Shown one piece after another: positions 1 to 10,123 of a stretch of 64,000 bases of DNA. A program made the position numbers and the translations under genes. The stretch is from Oreohelix idahoensis. Its lineage: Eukaryota > Mollusca > Gastropoda > Stylommatophora > Oreohelicidae. The notes under the pieces were generated by a model. The model saw nothing but the letters and a program-made list of their open reading frames with translations, ran no database searches and was not told the DNA's origin. The stretch lies in the NCBI GenBank assembly GCA_024509875.1, contig JAMPIV010016261.1, positions 79,348-143,347 on the forward strand. Reading direction: 5' to 3'. Within the stretch, counting starts at the first letter, position 1. Each line of letters begins with the position of its first letter.

Positions 1-699
1 CTCTGTAAAGATCATCAAGGTATGAGACAACTTCTTAAAACCATTTATTCTGTAGACCCTCTCAGCAACTTGATGCCCGATCACCATGTCAAGACACTGT
101 GTGTCATTGGTGCCAAAATGAGATTCCAGTAGTGCCAATACAAGGCCGATCTATGCTAGCGGATACATAAATTCTGGAAATGAAATAATGATCCAGATTA
201 GGAAAGCAAAGTTGGCCAATTTCCAAAATGCATTATTTCCTCTCATGCAACATTATACTCCACTATCCATTCCACTCAAACATTCTCTTCTGTGGTAAAC
301 ATATATAATTAATGGACAGGGACATAAGCTCAGAGATAAATTTAACATAGCATGATCTGAACCCCACATACTGTGTCTTGACTACCAGTGTAATAGGTTT
401 CCCCTTCCTATCATGATTCGTCTATTGTACTACCTTCCATACAGATATCAACTATCTTACAGCATAATATATTCCACAGCCTCTAACACAACTCTGCCAA
501 TACTCCAGCAATTTCACCCACTATCACAAACGTATATGCAGATAAGATAGTATCTTCAATAATGTGAAGAGATCATCCATGTCCCACTGATCTGATGGTA
601 ATGTCTTGATGGCCTTAAACATCAACAACTTCAGTGGCTCTCTCTACCTTTTGTTGCACCTTTCCTATTGAAATGTTATGCAAGTATTAGCTCTAAGTG
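1..699. other. No recognisable gene
   Basis: AT-rich sequence with many stops on both strands. I see no domain, repeat or terminus that I can name. Confidence 0.5.
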
Positions 700-2270
700 G
701 ACTGTAATTCCAGAACATTCTCCTTTGAGACCATCCACTACTGTCTTCTAAACGCTCTCTTTGCAGATTCAGTAGCTTCCATTACTGCTACTTTGGCTAC
801 AGATGTAGTATCCTCTATCTTAGCCTTTTTACATTGCATTTCTGCAACTACAGGTACCTTCTCCAAATCTGACAGATCTGTATCAGATTTAGTCTCATGT
901 CGCTATTCCATAGCTTTAGCTTAATCTTTCAAAGCTTTGTATTGCTCTTCTAATCTTTCTTTTCCAGCCTCATACTGGTCTTCTAATTCTTCAGCTCGAT
1001 CATCCCAATTATTCCCTAAAGCAGTGAATTTCTTTCCAATGATCTGCCTCAAATTCATCCTGTAGACTTTGAATACCATCATAGTTTGCCTTTTCCAATC
1101 TCTGCATAACAGTGTTGAATTTTTCTTTTAATATTATACGCTTTTCCTCGAAGGTTCCTTCTTCCTGAATCAATTTATCTGTCTCCAACTGATCTGTGTA
1201 AGATGATAAAGCACTCTCTTGAGTAGCACCTTCTTGAGATGTGTGACCTGACTCCGTATTTATGGATACTGGAACGCAATCTGGTTTCTCAGATGCTTTT
1301 TCTTGCTTGTCCACCACTTTTGCTTGCTTCCTTTCTCTGTGTACTTTCGCCTTGTATTCCTCTCTCATTGCTGTCTCTTGCTCCTCTACTCTTTGTATTT
1401 CAGCCAAATATTTCTCCTCTATTACTTTGGCTTGGGACTCATTGCTATACCTTACTGCTAGCACTTCCTTCTCTCTCCGTTCCCTTGGAGCACTATATTT
1501 GACCTTTATACTTTCAATATTACTATCATTACCATTCTTTATTCTTTTCCACTCAGCAAGGTAATCATCACCTATTACTACCATATCAGCTGTGTATTCA
1601 TCCTCTATTCTTTTAAGCCTCATCTTATATTCCTCTTCTACCCTTTGCATATCAGTATTGTTTTCCTTTTCCGCTCTTTGAAGCTGAGCCTCTGATTCCT
1701 CTTCTATCCTCTTCATTTTAACTTCACAGGTTTCTTCCTCTTGAAACAATTTGTTCACCTCTAACTGATCCTTGTTACACCAAGAACCTATTTTTGGTAA
1801 AGAAACCTCTTGGGATGCATGGTATGTTTCCTCATGTGCCAAACTTGACACTCCCTTTGATTTCTCATAGGCTTTTGTAGACACTTTCCCATTCTTACTT
1901 AACCCATTTGGATTCCTTCCATAGTGCATAACTTATCTTTACACCTAACCGAATCATCACTGATCATAGTCTTCTTCAGTGGTTCATCTTCAGTCATGTT
2001 GGACAATTTACCAACTGAGACTGAAGTATCTTCACGATGGTTATCTGATTGTACAGTAATACCTTTCCTCTCAGTCTGAACAGAACCACTCCCTGTTTCT
2101 GTTTTAACCATGTCTTCTGCTACAATAGTCTTCCTTTTGAGATTCAGCTTTGGTCTCTTCTTAAAATCCTTATATTCTGACTGTACAGTAGTCTCGAAGG
2201 TATTCATCATTTTTAAACAATAAACTTTCATCTTATCTCCTTTCTTAACATTTACACTAGAGTCATACAC
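700..2270 (-). pseudogene. Broken coiled-coil protein gene, unrecognised
   Basis: Minus-strand coding-like sequence in three frames. The first part (2270-1899) is Lys/Ser/Thr-rich. A shift near 1915 leads into a 306-codon frame (1929-1009) of charged heptad-like repeats, for example RVEEEYKMRLKRIEDEY. After another shift at about 1010 the same style continues down to about 700 (ELEDQYEAGKERLEEQY) with three in-frame stops. The block around DQLEVNKLFQEEETCE recurs later as DQLETDKLIQEEGTFE, so the gene contains an internal duplication. The composition predicts a long alpha-helical coiled coil. It could be a retroelement Gag-like protein or a host cytoskeletal-type gene; no catalytic or nucleic-acid-binding motif is visible. 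Coding is clear, function unknown. Confidence 0.55.
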
Positions 2271-2289
2271 ATCGTATGTTTCACCATTC

Positions 2290-2580
2290 CTTATCTTACT
2301 TACTTAGTCGTTCCTCTTCTACCATGAGGTGTTGAGGTTTGGAAGAGAGAGCGCCAGACTATCCTATCGGCTGTCTTCTTCCTGGCCTGGTTCCATTCTA
2401 GTCCTCGGTCCTTCAAAGATTGTCTAATGTTGTCCTCCCAGCGGACTCTGGGTCGTCCTGGAGGTCTGGATCCCTGGCTCTTTGTTTCATGCTTGTCGTG
2501 GTAGCCGATCTTCTCCCATTCTGCAGACATGGCCAAACCATCTTAGTTGGGACTGTTCTATTTGGGTCTGCAGCGGCCAT
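2290..2580 (-). mobile_element. LINE 3' fragment (same family as 47111-49750)
   Basis: The minus strand encodes the C-terminal LINE signature GRPRVRWEDNIRQSLKDRG followed by W...A..K.ADRIVWRSL and TPHGRRGTTK. The DNA matches 49470-49750 almost base for base over about 250 bp. The 3' end is a short AAGTAAGTAAG tail, seen as CTTACTTACTTAG on the plus strand. Only the last part of the element is here, as expected of a 5'-truncated LINE insertion. Confidence 0.8.
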
Positions 2581-3180
2581 TCCTTATCGCTAACGCTAAT
2601 TCTCTGAGAGCTATCCTTCGCCTTCTTTTATCACAAGTTCTACTGCACTCTTGCATAGGCTCATCGCATGATGATGATGATGAAAATGAACCATCCATAG
2701 ATCCAGTAGAATTCCCCATGTCTAAATCTCTTTGGTGGTTGCTAAAACTATTGAAATTCCGGATAACACTATTTAATGAAAGTAGTAACACTAAGAACTA
2801 TTGCTACAGTAGCACACTATACTAATGAAGTAGTGAATACTTAAATAAACAATTAATAATGCCTAACCTAAAGCACTCACTCTCAATACTCCCGAGATAT
2901 ATTGACATGCATACAACAAAAAAAGAATCTAATTGACATTCAGGAAGACGAGATGAAGTATGATGATGAAATACACTTCAATTACAAGAAAGACAAACAA
3001 TAACACACAGGTGGGGGAATAACATATGATAGCTAAAGAAAAGTAGATATAGGTGTATAATACCACGCCTGCAAACAAAACCACAATGGAACTGTAAAAT
3101 AAACTTATTTACAAGATAGAAGAAAAGACACTAGAAAACCCCATATAAACATCACATGAGAGAAAAATAACACTGGTATA
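2581..3180. other. No recognisable gene
   Basis: AT-rich spacer with a short (GAT)n run near 2670. A short minus-strand open stretch (2791-2558) is Ser/Arg-rich and resembles nothing I know. I do not call it a gene. Confidence 0.4.
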
Positions 3181-3440
3181 CACACATTTTGGTGCCTTAA
3201 ATTTTATAGCTGTTCTTGTGTAATTTTGGGTTGCTGATTCCAAAAATGTAATCAGATTTTTTCTATCAGCTCTAGTTTTTTAGATAACTAAGAATTACCA
3301 TATTAGTAGGGTAATTGTTATTTACAATCCTACAGTTAGGTGCTATCAGTGGCATTTTGACTTTAGTCTGCATTCATATTATATGTAATTACTGTGCATG
3401 TATTACCAAAAATGTAATAAAACTTTATCACTAGCACTTG

Positions 3441-5108
3441 TTTAGTCAACACGCAAAAAGGATCTTTTCGAGGACTTCCTGGAATGTGATATGCCCGGAC
3501 AGTCACGCTTAAGGGTCCAACAGTAATCTGCCATCATGTGGGCATCCCAAAGTCCCTGGTATCTCTCTTCCATTGTTTTTATATCTTGGTGAAATCTTTC
3601 ACCTTGCTCCTAATCAAAGTTGCCAAGATTCTCCGGAAATAAATGTAAATGGTTATGGAGGTAGTGCAATTTTATGCTCATGTTGTATCCAAGTTCACAA
3701 AAACTCGACAGCATGTTTCCAACTAATTCAGAATAATTGTCTGCTTTAAAGTTACCCAGAAAGTTTTGCACAACTAAAACAAATGATGACCAGGCTGTGG
3801 ACTCTGTTTTGTTCATGGAATCAATAAAATTTGGATCGTTTATTAACTTTCTAATTTGAGGTCCATCAAAAATTCCAGCTTTAAGTTTGTCTATGCTCAA
3901 TTCTGGAAATTTTCTTCATAAGTAATTAAAACAGGTACCATCTTTGTTCAGTGCCTTAACAAATTGCTTCATCAAGCCAAGCTTTATATGTAATGGTGGC
4001 AGTAGAACTCTTTTTCGATCAATGAGAGGCTTATTGACAATATTTTTTCTCCAACTTTAAATTCATCCCTCAACGGCCACTGTTTCTTTGTCCAGTGCAT
4101 ATAAAGCATGGATATTTGGTGAATCCCATTTGCTGGCCAAGCAAGAAGTTCATCATGTTAAGATCTACACAAACCATCCAGTTATGTTCTAAATACTTCA
4201 ATTTTTCCAGAACTGTACTTATTGTAGCATACTCCTCCTTCATTGTAGTAGAATGAGCAGTTGGAATTGAGCCATATTTGTTACCATTGTGTATGAGAAC
4301 ACCCTTCAAACTTCTTTTAGAGCTGTCAATGAAAAGTCGCCACTCATCTGGTGTATAACTTACACCCATTTTGTTAACAAGACCTCCTACATTAGTACAA
4401 AACACAAGGTTGTTTTCTTTACAAAAGAATGGAATAAAACCTTGCTCTCTGCTGCGATAAAATGTAACCTTTGTTTCAGCAGTCAGTAATTTTTTTTCTT
4501 TCAATCTTGAAGCCAAAAATTCTGAAGATTCCTTGGAGAGATATAGATCTCGGATTAGATCATTTAGTTCAAGCTGGTCGAAGCGTTGAGCATCTGAAAA
4601 ATCATCTTTGAAATCACTATCACTGTCACTTGTCGTTCCACATGCCACTGCTGTCTCTCATCTTCTAGCAGGGAATCCGAAATCTGACTGAAAGTTGGAA
4701 TTGGTATGTCATCTCCGTGTGGAACAGGTCGCCTAGCAGAATCTAAATCTGGATATTTTCACTTTTTGTGATTTTTTTCCATTAATTCCCTTAATATTCA
4801 CAACACAGAAATAACAGTCATCATAGTGGTTCTTGGGCTCTCTCCAAACCATTGGAATTCCAAATTTTAAACATTTTCTTTTCCCCACAAGTCCACTGTC
4901 GCAGGTGTTCAACACATGTTTTGCAAACAATATGAGGAGCCCAAGACTTGTCCTGGTCACCTAGTTTTACTTTAAAGTAAGCAAAGTATGCCTTTTTCAC
5001 AAAAACAGTAATATGCTTCCTACGTTCTTCTTTGAAAGTGTATTCTCCACAAATATAACAAAATAAATGCGGTGAAAGAAAACATGCTCTTCTTGAAGAT
5101 GATGCCAT
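3441..5108 (-). pseudogene. Decayed copy of an uncharacterised multi-copy protein family
   Basis: Read on the minus strand, the pieces lie in a sensible order. The N-terminal part (5108-4821) has CYICGEYTF, then WAPHIVCKTCVEHLRQW, a cysteine-rich possible zinc-binding region, followed in another frame by GIPMVWREPKNHYDDCYFC. The middle part (4648-4070) includes YTPDEWRLFIDSSKRSLKGV and KYPCFICTG. The C-terminal part (3900-3441) has LHYLHNHLHLFPENLG, an in-frame TAG, then GERFHQDIKTMEERYQG and MMADYCW. From memory, proteins of this architecture occur in many copies in invertebrate genomes and are usually left uncharacterised; a transposon origin is plausible but unproven. Frameshifts lie between the pieces, and an internal stop plus missing linkers make it non-functional. 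Possible inverted termini lie at about 3187 and 5515. Confidence 0.6.
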
Positions 5109-5299
5109 TCTCTGTTAGAAGTGTAATAAAATAAGTAGCATACTAACATGCATGCAGTGGCTTAAAATCTAAAAAAGGCAATTCTGGGAAGATTCTTGGA
5201 AAACTGAAACTGAGAGTAAACGAGCAGTTTTCTTTTGTAAAGGACTAGACAGCAATAGTTTTTTTTACATAGCCTTATATAGAAAATATTGTAATAATA

Positions 5300-5379
5300 C
5301 AGGGTGAACCAAAAAAAATGGGTCCGCGCGCGCACAAAAAGTGCGTGCGCGGGCCCGTTTTTTTTGGTGGGTCACCCTG
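5300..5379. mobile_element. 80-bp mariner-type foldback MITE
   Basis: The ends are CAGGGTGAACC and GGGTCACCCTG inside TA dinucleotides (5298-5299, 5380-5381). The two arms are nearly complementary along their whole length: an A-run or T-run, then a GC-rich stem of CGCG type around an AAAAA loop at about 5336-5340. TACAGGGTG-type ends and TA duplication are typical of Tc1/mariner MITEs. There is no coding capacity. It sits just upstream of the 3441-5108 pseudogene. Confidence 0.8.
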
Positions 5380-5381
5380 TA

Positions 5382-7140
5382 TTAATGAAATACAAAAATG
5401 TCTGTATCTCAAAAACTAGAGCTGCTACAGACAAGTAAATGTGATATTTGGATTGAGCAGGCCTCATTTATGTACAATCAAGAGTAAAATGTTTGGCACC
5501 AAAAAAAATTTTTTTTTTTTGTAGGGCTGTGTAATGTACATGACAATGGATATTCAAACAAGACTTGAACAGCTAACACCAATAAATGTTCAACAAATTA
5601 CACGAGGCTTCACAAATCCCCAAGTCTTCAACAGACTGGGTTCCCTACAGCGTAATTTGTCTCACAAAAAACTATTACAGACAACACAAGGCAAATTTCT
5701 TCAATGAAGAAAGATGGGTTGTGCTCACCTCCCACAAAAAATATTGCCAGAAATAAACGCAACGAATACCAACACTGCAACAATGGATGACCCCCAGAAA
5801 AGTTTTGAGTGGTATATAAACAGAAAAGTATATGTTGCAAGAAAAAAAAACTTATCTTTGAAGTAGTGTCTTGAATGACAGGTCCAATCAAGATGCTGAA
5901 AATCTGCAGTAACAGTATCAGTAGTACTTGGCGACAGCACTCCAGCTCACCGACACATATTCTGAATAAAAAGAAACGGAAAATATTAACATCTAACCAA
6001 ATTTATAATATAAACATTAACGTATACACTAACACTGCACATAATATAGCACTAATACTAATGTAAAATATGTTTACCGCAATAATTACTAAACAAAAAG
6101 TAAATATAAACTATTGAGCAAAACTACTTAAAGAAGAAAAGTATCTATCCTAATGTTCTACAAAATAACACAGTACATCTGAAAAAAGAAAAATAAGTAT
6201 TATATTCAAAATATCAAAGACCAATTTCAACACACACAGCACAGAAAACAAAAACTAATAACAACAGATCTGCAGGAAAGAAGTAAACAGGCGAAAACAA
6301 ACTGCGCAGACCAGATGAAAACACACTTCACAAAGAAATTTACACAGACGATAACAACAGAAAACGAATGCACAAGCAATCCATACTAAATTTATAGAAA
6401 TAATACGTATCTTATAGTCTTGAAGCTGCTTGAAGATCTTATACTGCGTTGTCAGATCCGTAGAAATGATGTCTAGTGGTTTGGATGATGATATAACAGC
6501 CACAAGTTTACAGCACCAAGACAGTCAAACGTAGAAGATTTACACATTACAAACTGGAAGCTAGCAATCCTCGTCCGTGAGCGACTGAAGTCAGCATACG
6601 CGATCACACATGTCAACACAGAATGCTCCCTCTGCTTGATCCGATGTGACTGAAAATTTACAGCTAAACTGTGACTGTTCTCCGATAATACTCGGTTACT
6701 TTGCAATCCGTCTCTCCAAAATATTTTAGTGCAGAAAAGAATTCGCACGAGAAGTCATGAACTTTTACCCCGTGCCAGGTCAGCCGTCTATCGGTGTAAC
6801 TGATGTAAAATATCCCTCTAGCCAATTCTGTAATTACTTGAAAATAAACTTGAAAAAACTGCCACCGTGCTCCTTTTAAACTTCATTTGAATACAAAGCT
6901 TGACATGCAGTTCTCAAACAGGCCAATCGTCAGCCGTTTTGTCAATCATCTTTATAATTTGACGTTTATTATTTTGCGTGAATTACTCTGTGATTTCTAA
7001 ACTGCAGCACCAGGTATAGATTTTAGACAAATGATGGTGTGAAGTGGGGGTTGGTCGATTCTCTGAAAAGCTGCCCAAGGTTTCCAAAATACTCCACATA
7101 CGAGCTCACCAATTTGTCAAGAGCTCTGTATTATGAGTGT
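5382..7140. other. No recognisable gene
   Basis: AT-rich on both sides of a slightly richer stretch (6500-7100). Short open frames on both strands look like chance. A T-run at about 5507-5520 may belong to the end of the element carrying the 3441-5108 pseudogene. Confidence 0.4.
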
Positions 7141-7313
7141 GTCGTGTGTTGATGGTAAACAACACTAGGGGTATGAATAACACGACGCCACTTGTATAGC
7201 TCCATGACATTTAATAGAACATTCACATAAGTCCTGAACATCAATAATATCGTAACGCATGCATTACATCACACTCAGGCTGATACTGCCTGTAGTAAAT
7301 AACTCTTAACTAT

Positions 7314-7585
7314 GGGAGCCGCGCTGGTGTAATGGTTAAGACGTTGCGCAAGCGACCAGGTTTTCAAGGTTCAAGCCCGGGCGCCGGCATTTGTAGGAGT
7401 GTCATCGACCGGAAATTTGACTGAATAACCTGAACGGCTCCTGCAGATAAACCCTCTGTGGATGGGAAGGAGCAAAGCTCCTGACCGGGTTGGAAGGAAA
7501 GTCCACTGGCTTCCCAGCCTCGCAATGACGTGTCATTGGGCCAAAAGGGCTGGAAAGCTCGAGTGCCGCTGGTTAGAGGAAAAAA
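7314..7585 (+). mobile_element. tRNA-headed SINE with target duplication
   Basis: The head GGGAGCCGCGCTGGTGTAA carries an A box (TGGTGTAATGG, 7325-7335) and a B box (GGTTCAAGCCC, 7368-7378) at tRNA-like spacing, so transcription by RNA polymerase III is expected. The body runs to a short A-run at about 7579-7586. Direct repeats AACTCTTAACTAT flank it (7301-7313 and 7586-7598), consistent with LINE-driven insertion. A related head is seen on the minus strand at 25237. Confidence 0.88.
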
Positions 7586-7978
7586 AACTCTTAACTATAC
7601 TTCCACGGACTGGCTGACCGTCCACACACTAACAATACAGACAACACGTTTCTATGTGCGGCATTCAATCTTCGCACGAATCCATTCACCATCCATGTGT
7701 AAATTACTTATCCCAAATGATTAGCGGCATGCAACATCGCCATATAAATTCTACTCCAATATAGCTACAAGGCGGACAATACTCAACGCCTTACTCCACC
7801 ATAGCTCCAAAGGCGGTACCAACTCATCGCCTTAAGATGTTCTCCACGAGCATTACCCAAAGTTCCTCCAGAACACTCCTAGGCGGGAAGACGTCGCCTA
7901 TACAACAATATGTCAGACATAATCCCTATATTCATAATCACTTTATAATATCTCAACTGTCACATAATACGAGCACCT

Positions 7979-8016
7979 AGTGCCCTAGATTTCTATATAT
8001 AGAAATCTAGGGCACT
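7979..8016. repeat. 38-bp perfect palindrome between direct repeats
   Basis: Each arm is AGTGCCCTAGATTTCTATA or its exact complement, with no loop. The sequence TACGAGCACC occurs directly on both sides, so the palindrome looks like an inserted unit with a 9-10 bp target duplication, or like a template-switch event. Confidence 0.85.
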
Positions 8017-8588
8017 ACGAGCACCCAGCTCGACCACAATTCACAGCCTCAAGCGCACCGCTCGGCTATCAAACACAGACTTCCCTAGTCACATTCGGGT
8101 ACCCTCTCAGCCACCCAGACTTGTTCACCAAACACGCTTTCTCCATGCGCACACACAAGTCACAACATGCTGACATGAAGTCAGACATAAACTAAATCCC
8201 TGAGTTAAACTTAAATATTGACAACCTCAGTGACCCTTACTTCCACTCACTCCATCATCCACCCATGAAACTGCTCTGTGACACTTGTATAATATGTTCA
8301 ACTGCAGATATGCAGACGTGGCATTATATGTCCTATCAAATTATTGTAAACAGTAAATTAAAATGTCAAATTGTGTGTGTGCGTATGTCCTTCCTTAACT
8401 CCTAAATAGCAGTGGCGTATCCTGGTAATGCGAGCTAGGCGTGCTGCTACTTAAAATGAATATGTACGCCTACTATTTAACCCCGTCCCCTCTTAAATTA
8501 AAAACCAACTATATTCAATTACGCAACGATAGTTATTCGGCTGGAAGAAAAACATTAACTAAATAATACGTATTTTCACTTATAGGTT

Positions 8589-10118
8589 TCACTTGAAGAT
8601 CAGATCTATTCTTCTTTCCTTTTGCAGAAATTTCTCTGTTACAGCATCGTAAAATGTATTCTTCATTCTAACCTTGCTCAAAAGTTCCTTTTCAATGGAC
8701 AATAGGCTGAGACTGGAGAGTCGATCTTGACCTTGTGTAGATCCGTGGTAACTGTGGATTCGCTTTAAAGCTGAAAACGATCTTTCTACAGAAAAATTTC
8801 TTGTTTGAAGTAAATTGTATAAAACATCTGTATATGCAAATAATCTTGAAAATACTTGAAGTAGGAAAATTGTATTTAGGCTCCTCAAGAAAGACAAAAA
8901 GCCTTGCGATTTAACCACTGCGTCAGCATCCCATTCTAAAGAACAATCAATGACATTTTCAAAAAAGTCAATCAGCTCTAACCAATGATCGTTCACTGTA
9001 TGTACTAATCTGGAAGTGAAGTTCCACCTGGTAGGTGCTACAACAGTTGGCCATTTCTTAGAAAGAAATTCTTGAAGAGCTATTATTCTCTTAGACGATT
9101 TTGAGAAAAATGCAGAAAGACCATTGAGAGTTATAAAAAAAAATATTGCAGTCTTTGATATTCATCAAACTTTGTTGCAAGACGAGGTTCAATGCATGGG
9201 CACAGCAATGAGTAAAGAGTGCTTTTGGGTAAACATCAATAACCTTTTTTTGTAAGCCATCCAAATGACCTGCCATCACAGACGCTCCATCATAAGTTTG
9301 CCCAACTAACTTATCTTTAAGTTTGTATTCTTGTACCGTGCTAACTACATGTTTAAACAAACCTTCTGAGGTTCTATCCTGACTAACGTCGGTAAGCCCG
9401 ACAAACTTTTCATAAACAACACCATCTAATACATATCTTAAACGGTTGACAGCTGTGATTTGCACATGATATCCCAACTCTCATCCAGAAGTTCAGCAGC
9501 AAAGTTTGAAACGTGGACTTCCTTCTTTATTTCATCAATGAGGACTTCAGAGATAGCCTGAATGAGATCATTTTGCACAGCCGGAGAGGTTCCGCGGACA
9601 ACTGTAGAGCTCTGTAGGTGATGTTCCAAAGGAGGGTCATATTGCTGAAGTGCATCCAGAAACTCTAAATAGTTGCCTCTGTTGAAAGAGTCATTACATT
9701 CGTCATGTCCTCGGAAAGGAAGCTTCTGTTTACCAAGGAAGCATACCGCATCAATCAAACGTTTCAAGATATCTCGATTCTTTTTTACAAGTTCATTATG
9801 TTGGCTGATACTTTTATCGAGCTGATCATTAAGCAAGACGTCCACTCTTTGTCGGCCAAACATTTTCAGCTGAAAAAAACCTTTCTACATGGCTTTTAGT
9901 CTTTTCGTGTCTCTGTGCAGCTGTACTTAAGGGTTAAGATCATCAAAACCATTTCTACTCCATACGTTGCCTTCTGAAGAAAATAAAAAAACAAGGCCAA
10001 CAGAACAATTTATTCCTCTTTTCACAACCAGTTAACCAATCCACCGACTTGTAATGAGCTGTTGAAAAATGGCGTGTGTATACTTCTGTCTTGGTTTTCT
10101 GTACTGTTTTTAAGAGTG
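8589..10118 (-). pseudogene. hAT transposase, ZMYM1-like (main part, frameshifted)
   Basis: Cut-and-paste transposase acting on hAT ends. Reading down the minus strand, a TTF/MYM-like zinc-finger region (10118-9955) has CEKRNKLFCWPCF. A DUF4371-type region follows (9863-9091), with AVCFLGKQKLPFRGHDE, VGQTYDGASVMAGHLDGLQ and HCCAHALNLVLQQS. The C-terminal dimerisation region (8996-8589) has RNFSVERSFSALKRIHSY. Frameshifts fall at an A/T run near 9970, near 9440-9480, and at the A-run 9136-9145, where coding resumes in another frame with TRWNFTSRLV. Homopolymer shifts may be real decay or base-calling errors. The first ~32 codons lie 12 kb away (22226-22132) because Gypsy A landed inside the gene. 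Confidence 0.85.
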
Positions 10119-10123
10119 GTAAC

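Larger units (their letters stand above)
7141..8401. other. Unclassified non-coding stretch around a SINE and a palindrome
   Basis: C-rich plus strand with loosely repeated pieces such as ATAGCTCCAAAGGCGG at 7760-7880. It could be LTR or UTR material from an unidentified element. I found no convincing terminal repeats with a target duplication. Confidence 0.35.

Noticed and set aside
7314..7390. tRNA gene
   Set aside because: A and B boxes are present, but the body, A-run and target duplications show a SINE. The same holds for 23261-23330 and 25160-25237.
7145..8325. Possible solo LTR starting TGTCGTGTG and ending CTGTGACA
   Set aside because: The flanking bases (GAGTG and CTTGT) do not match, so no target duplication supports it.
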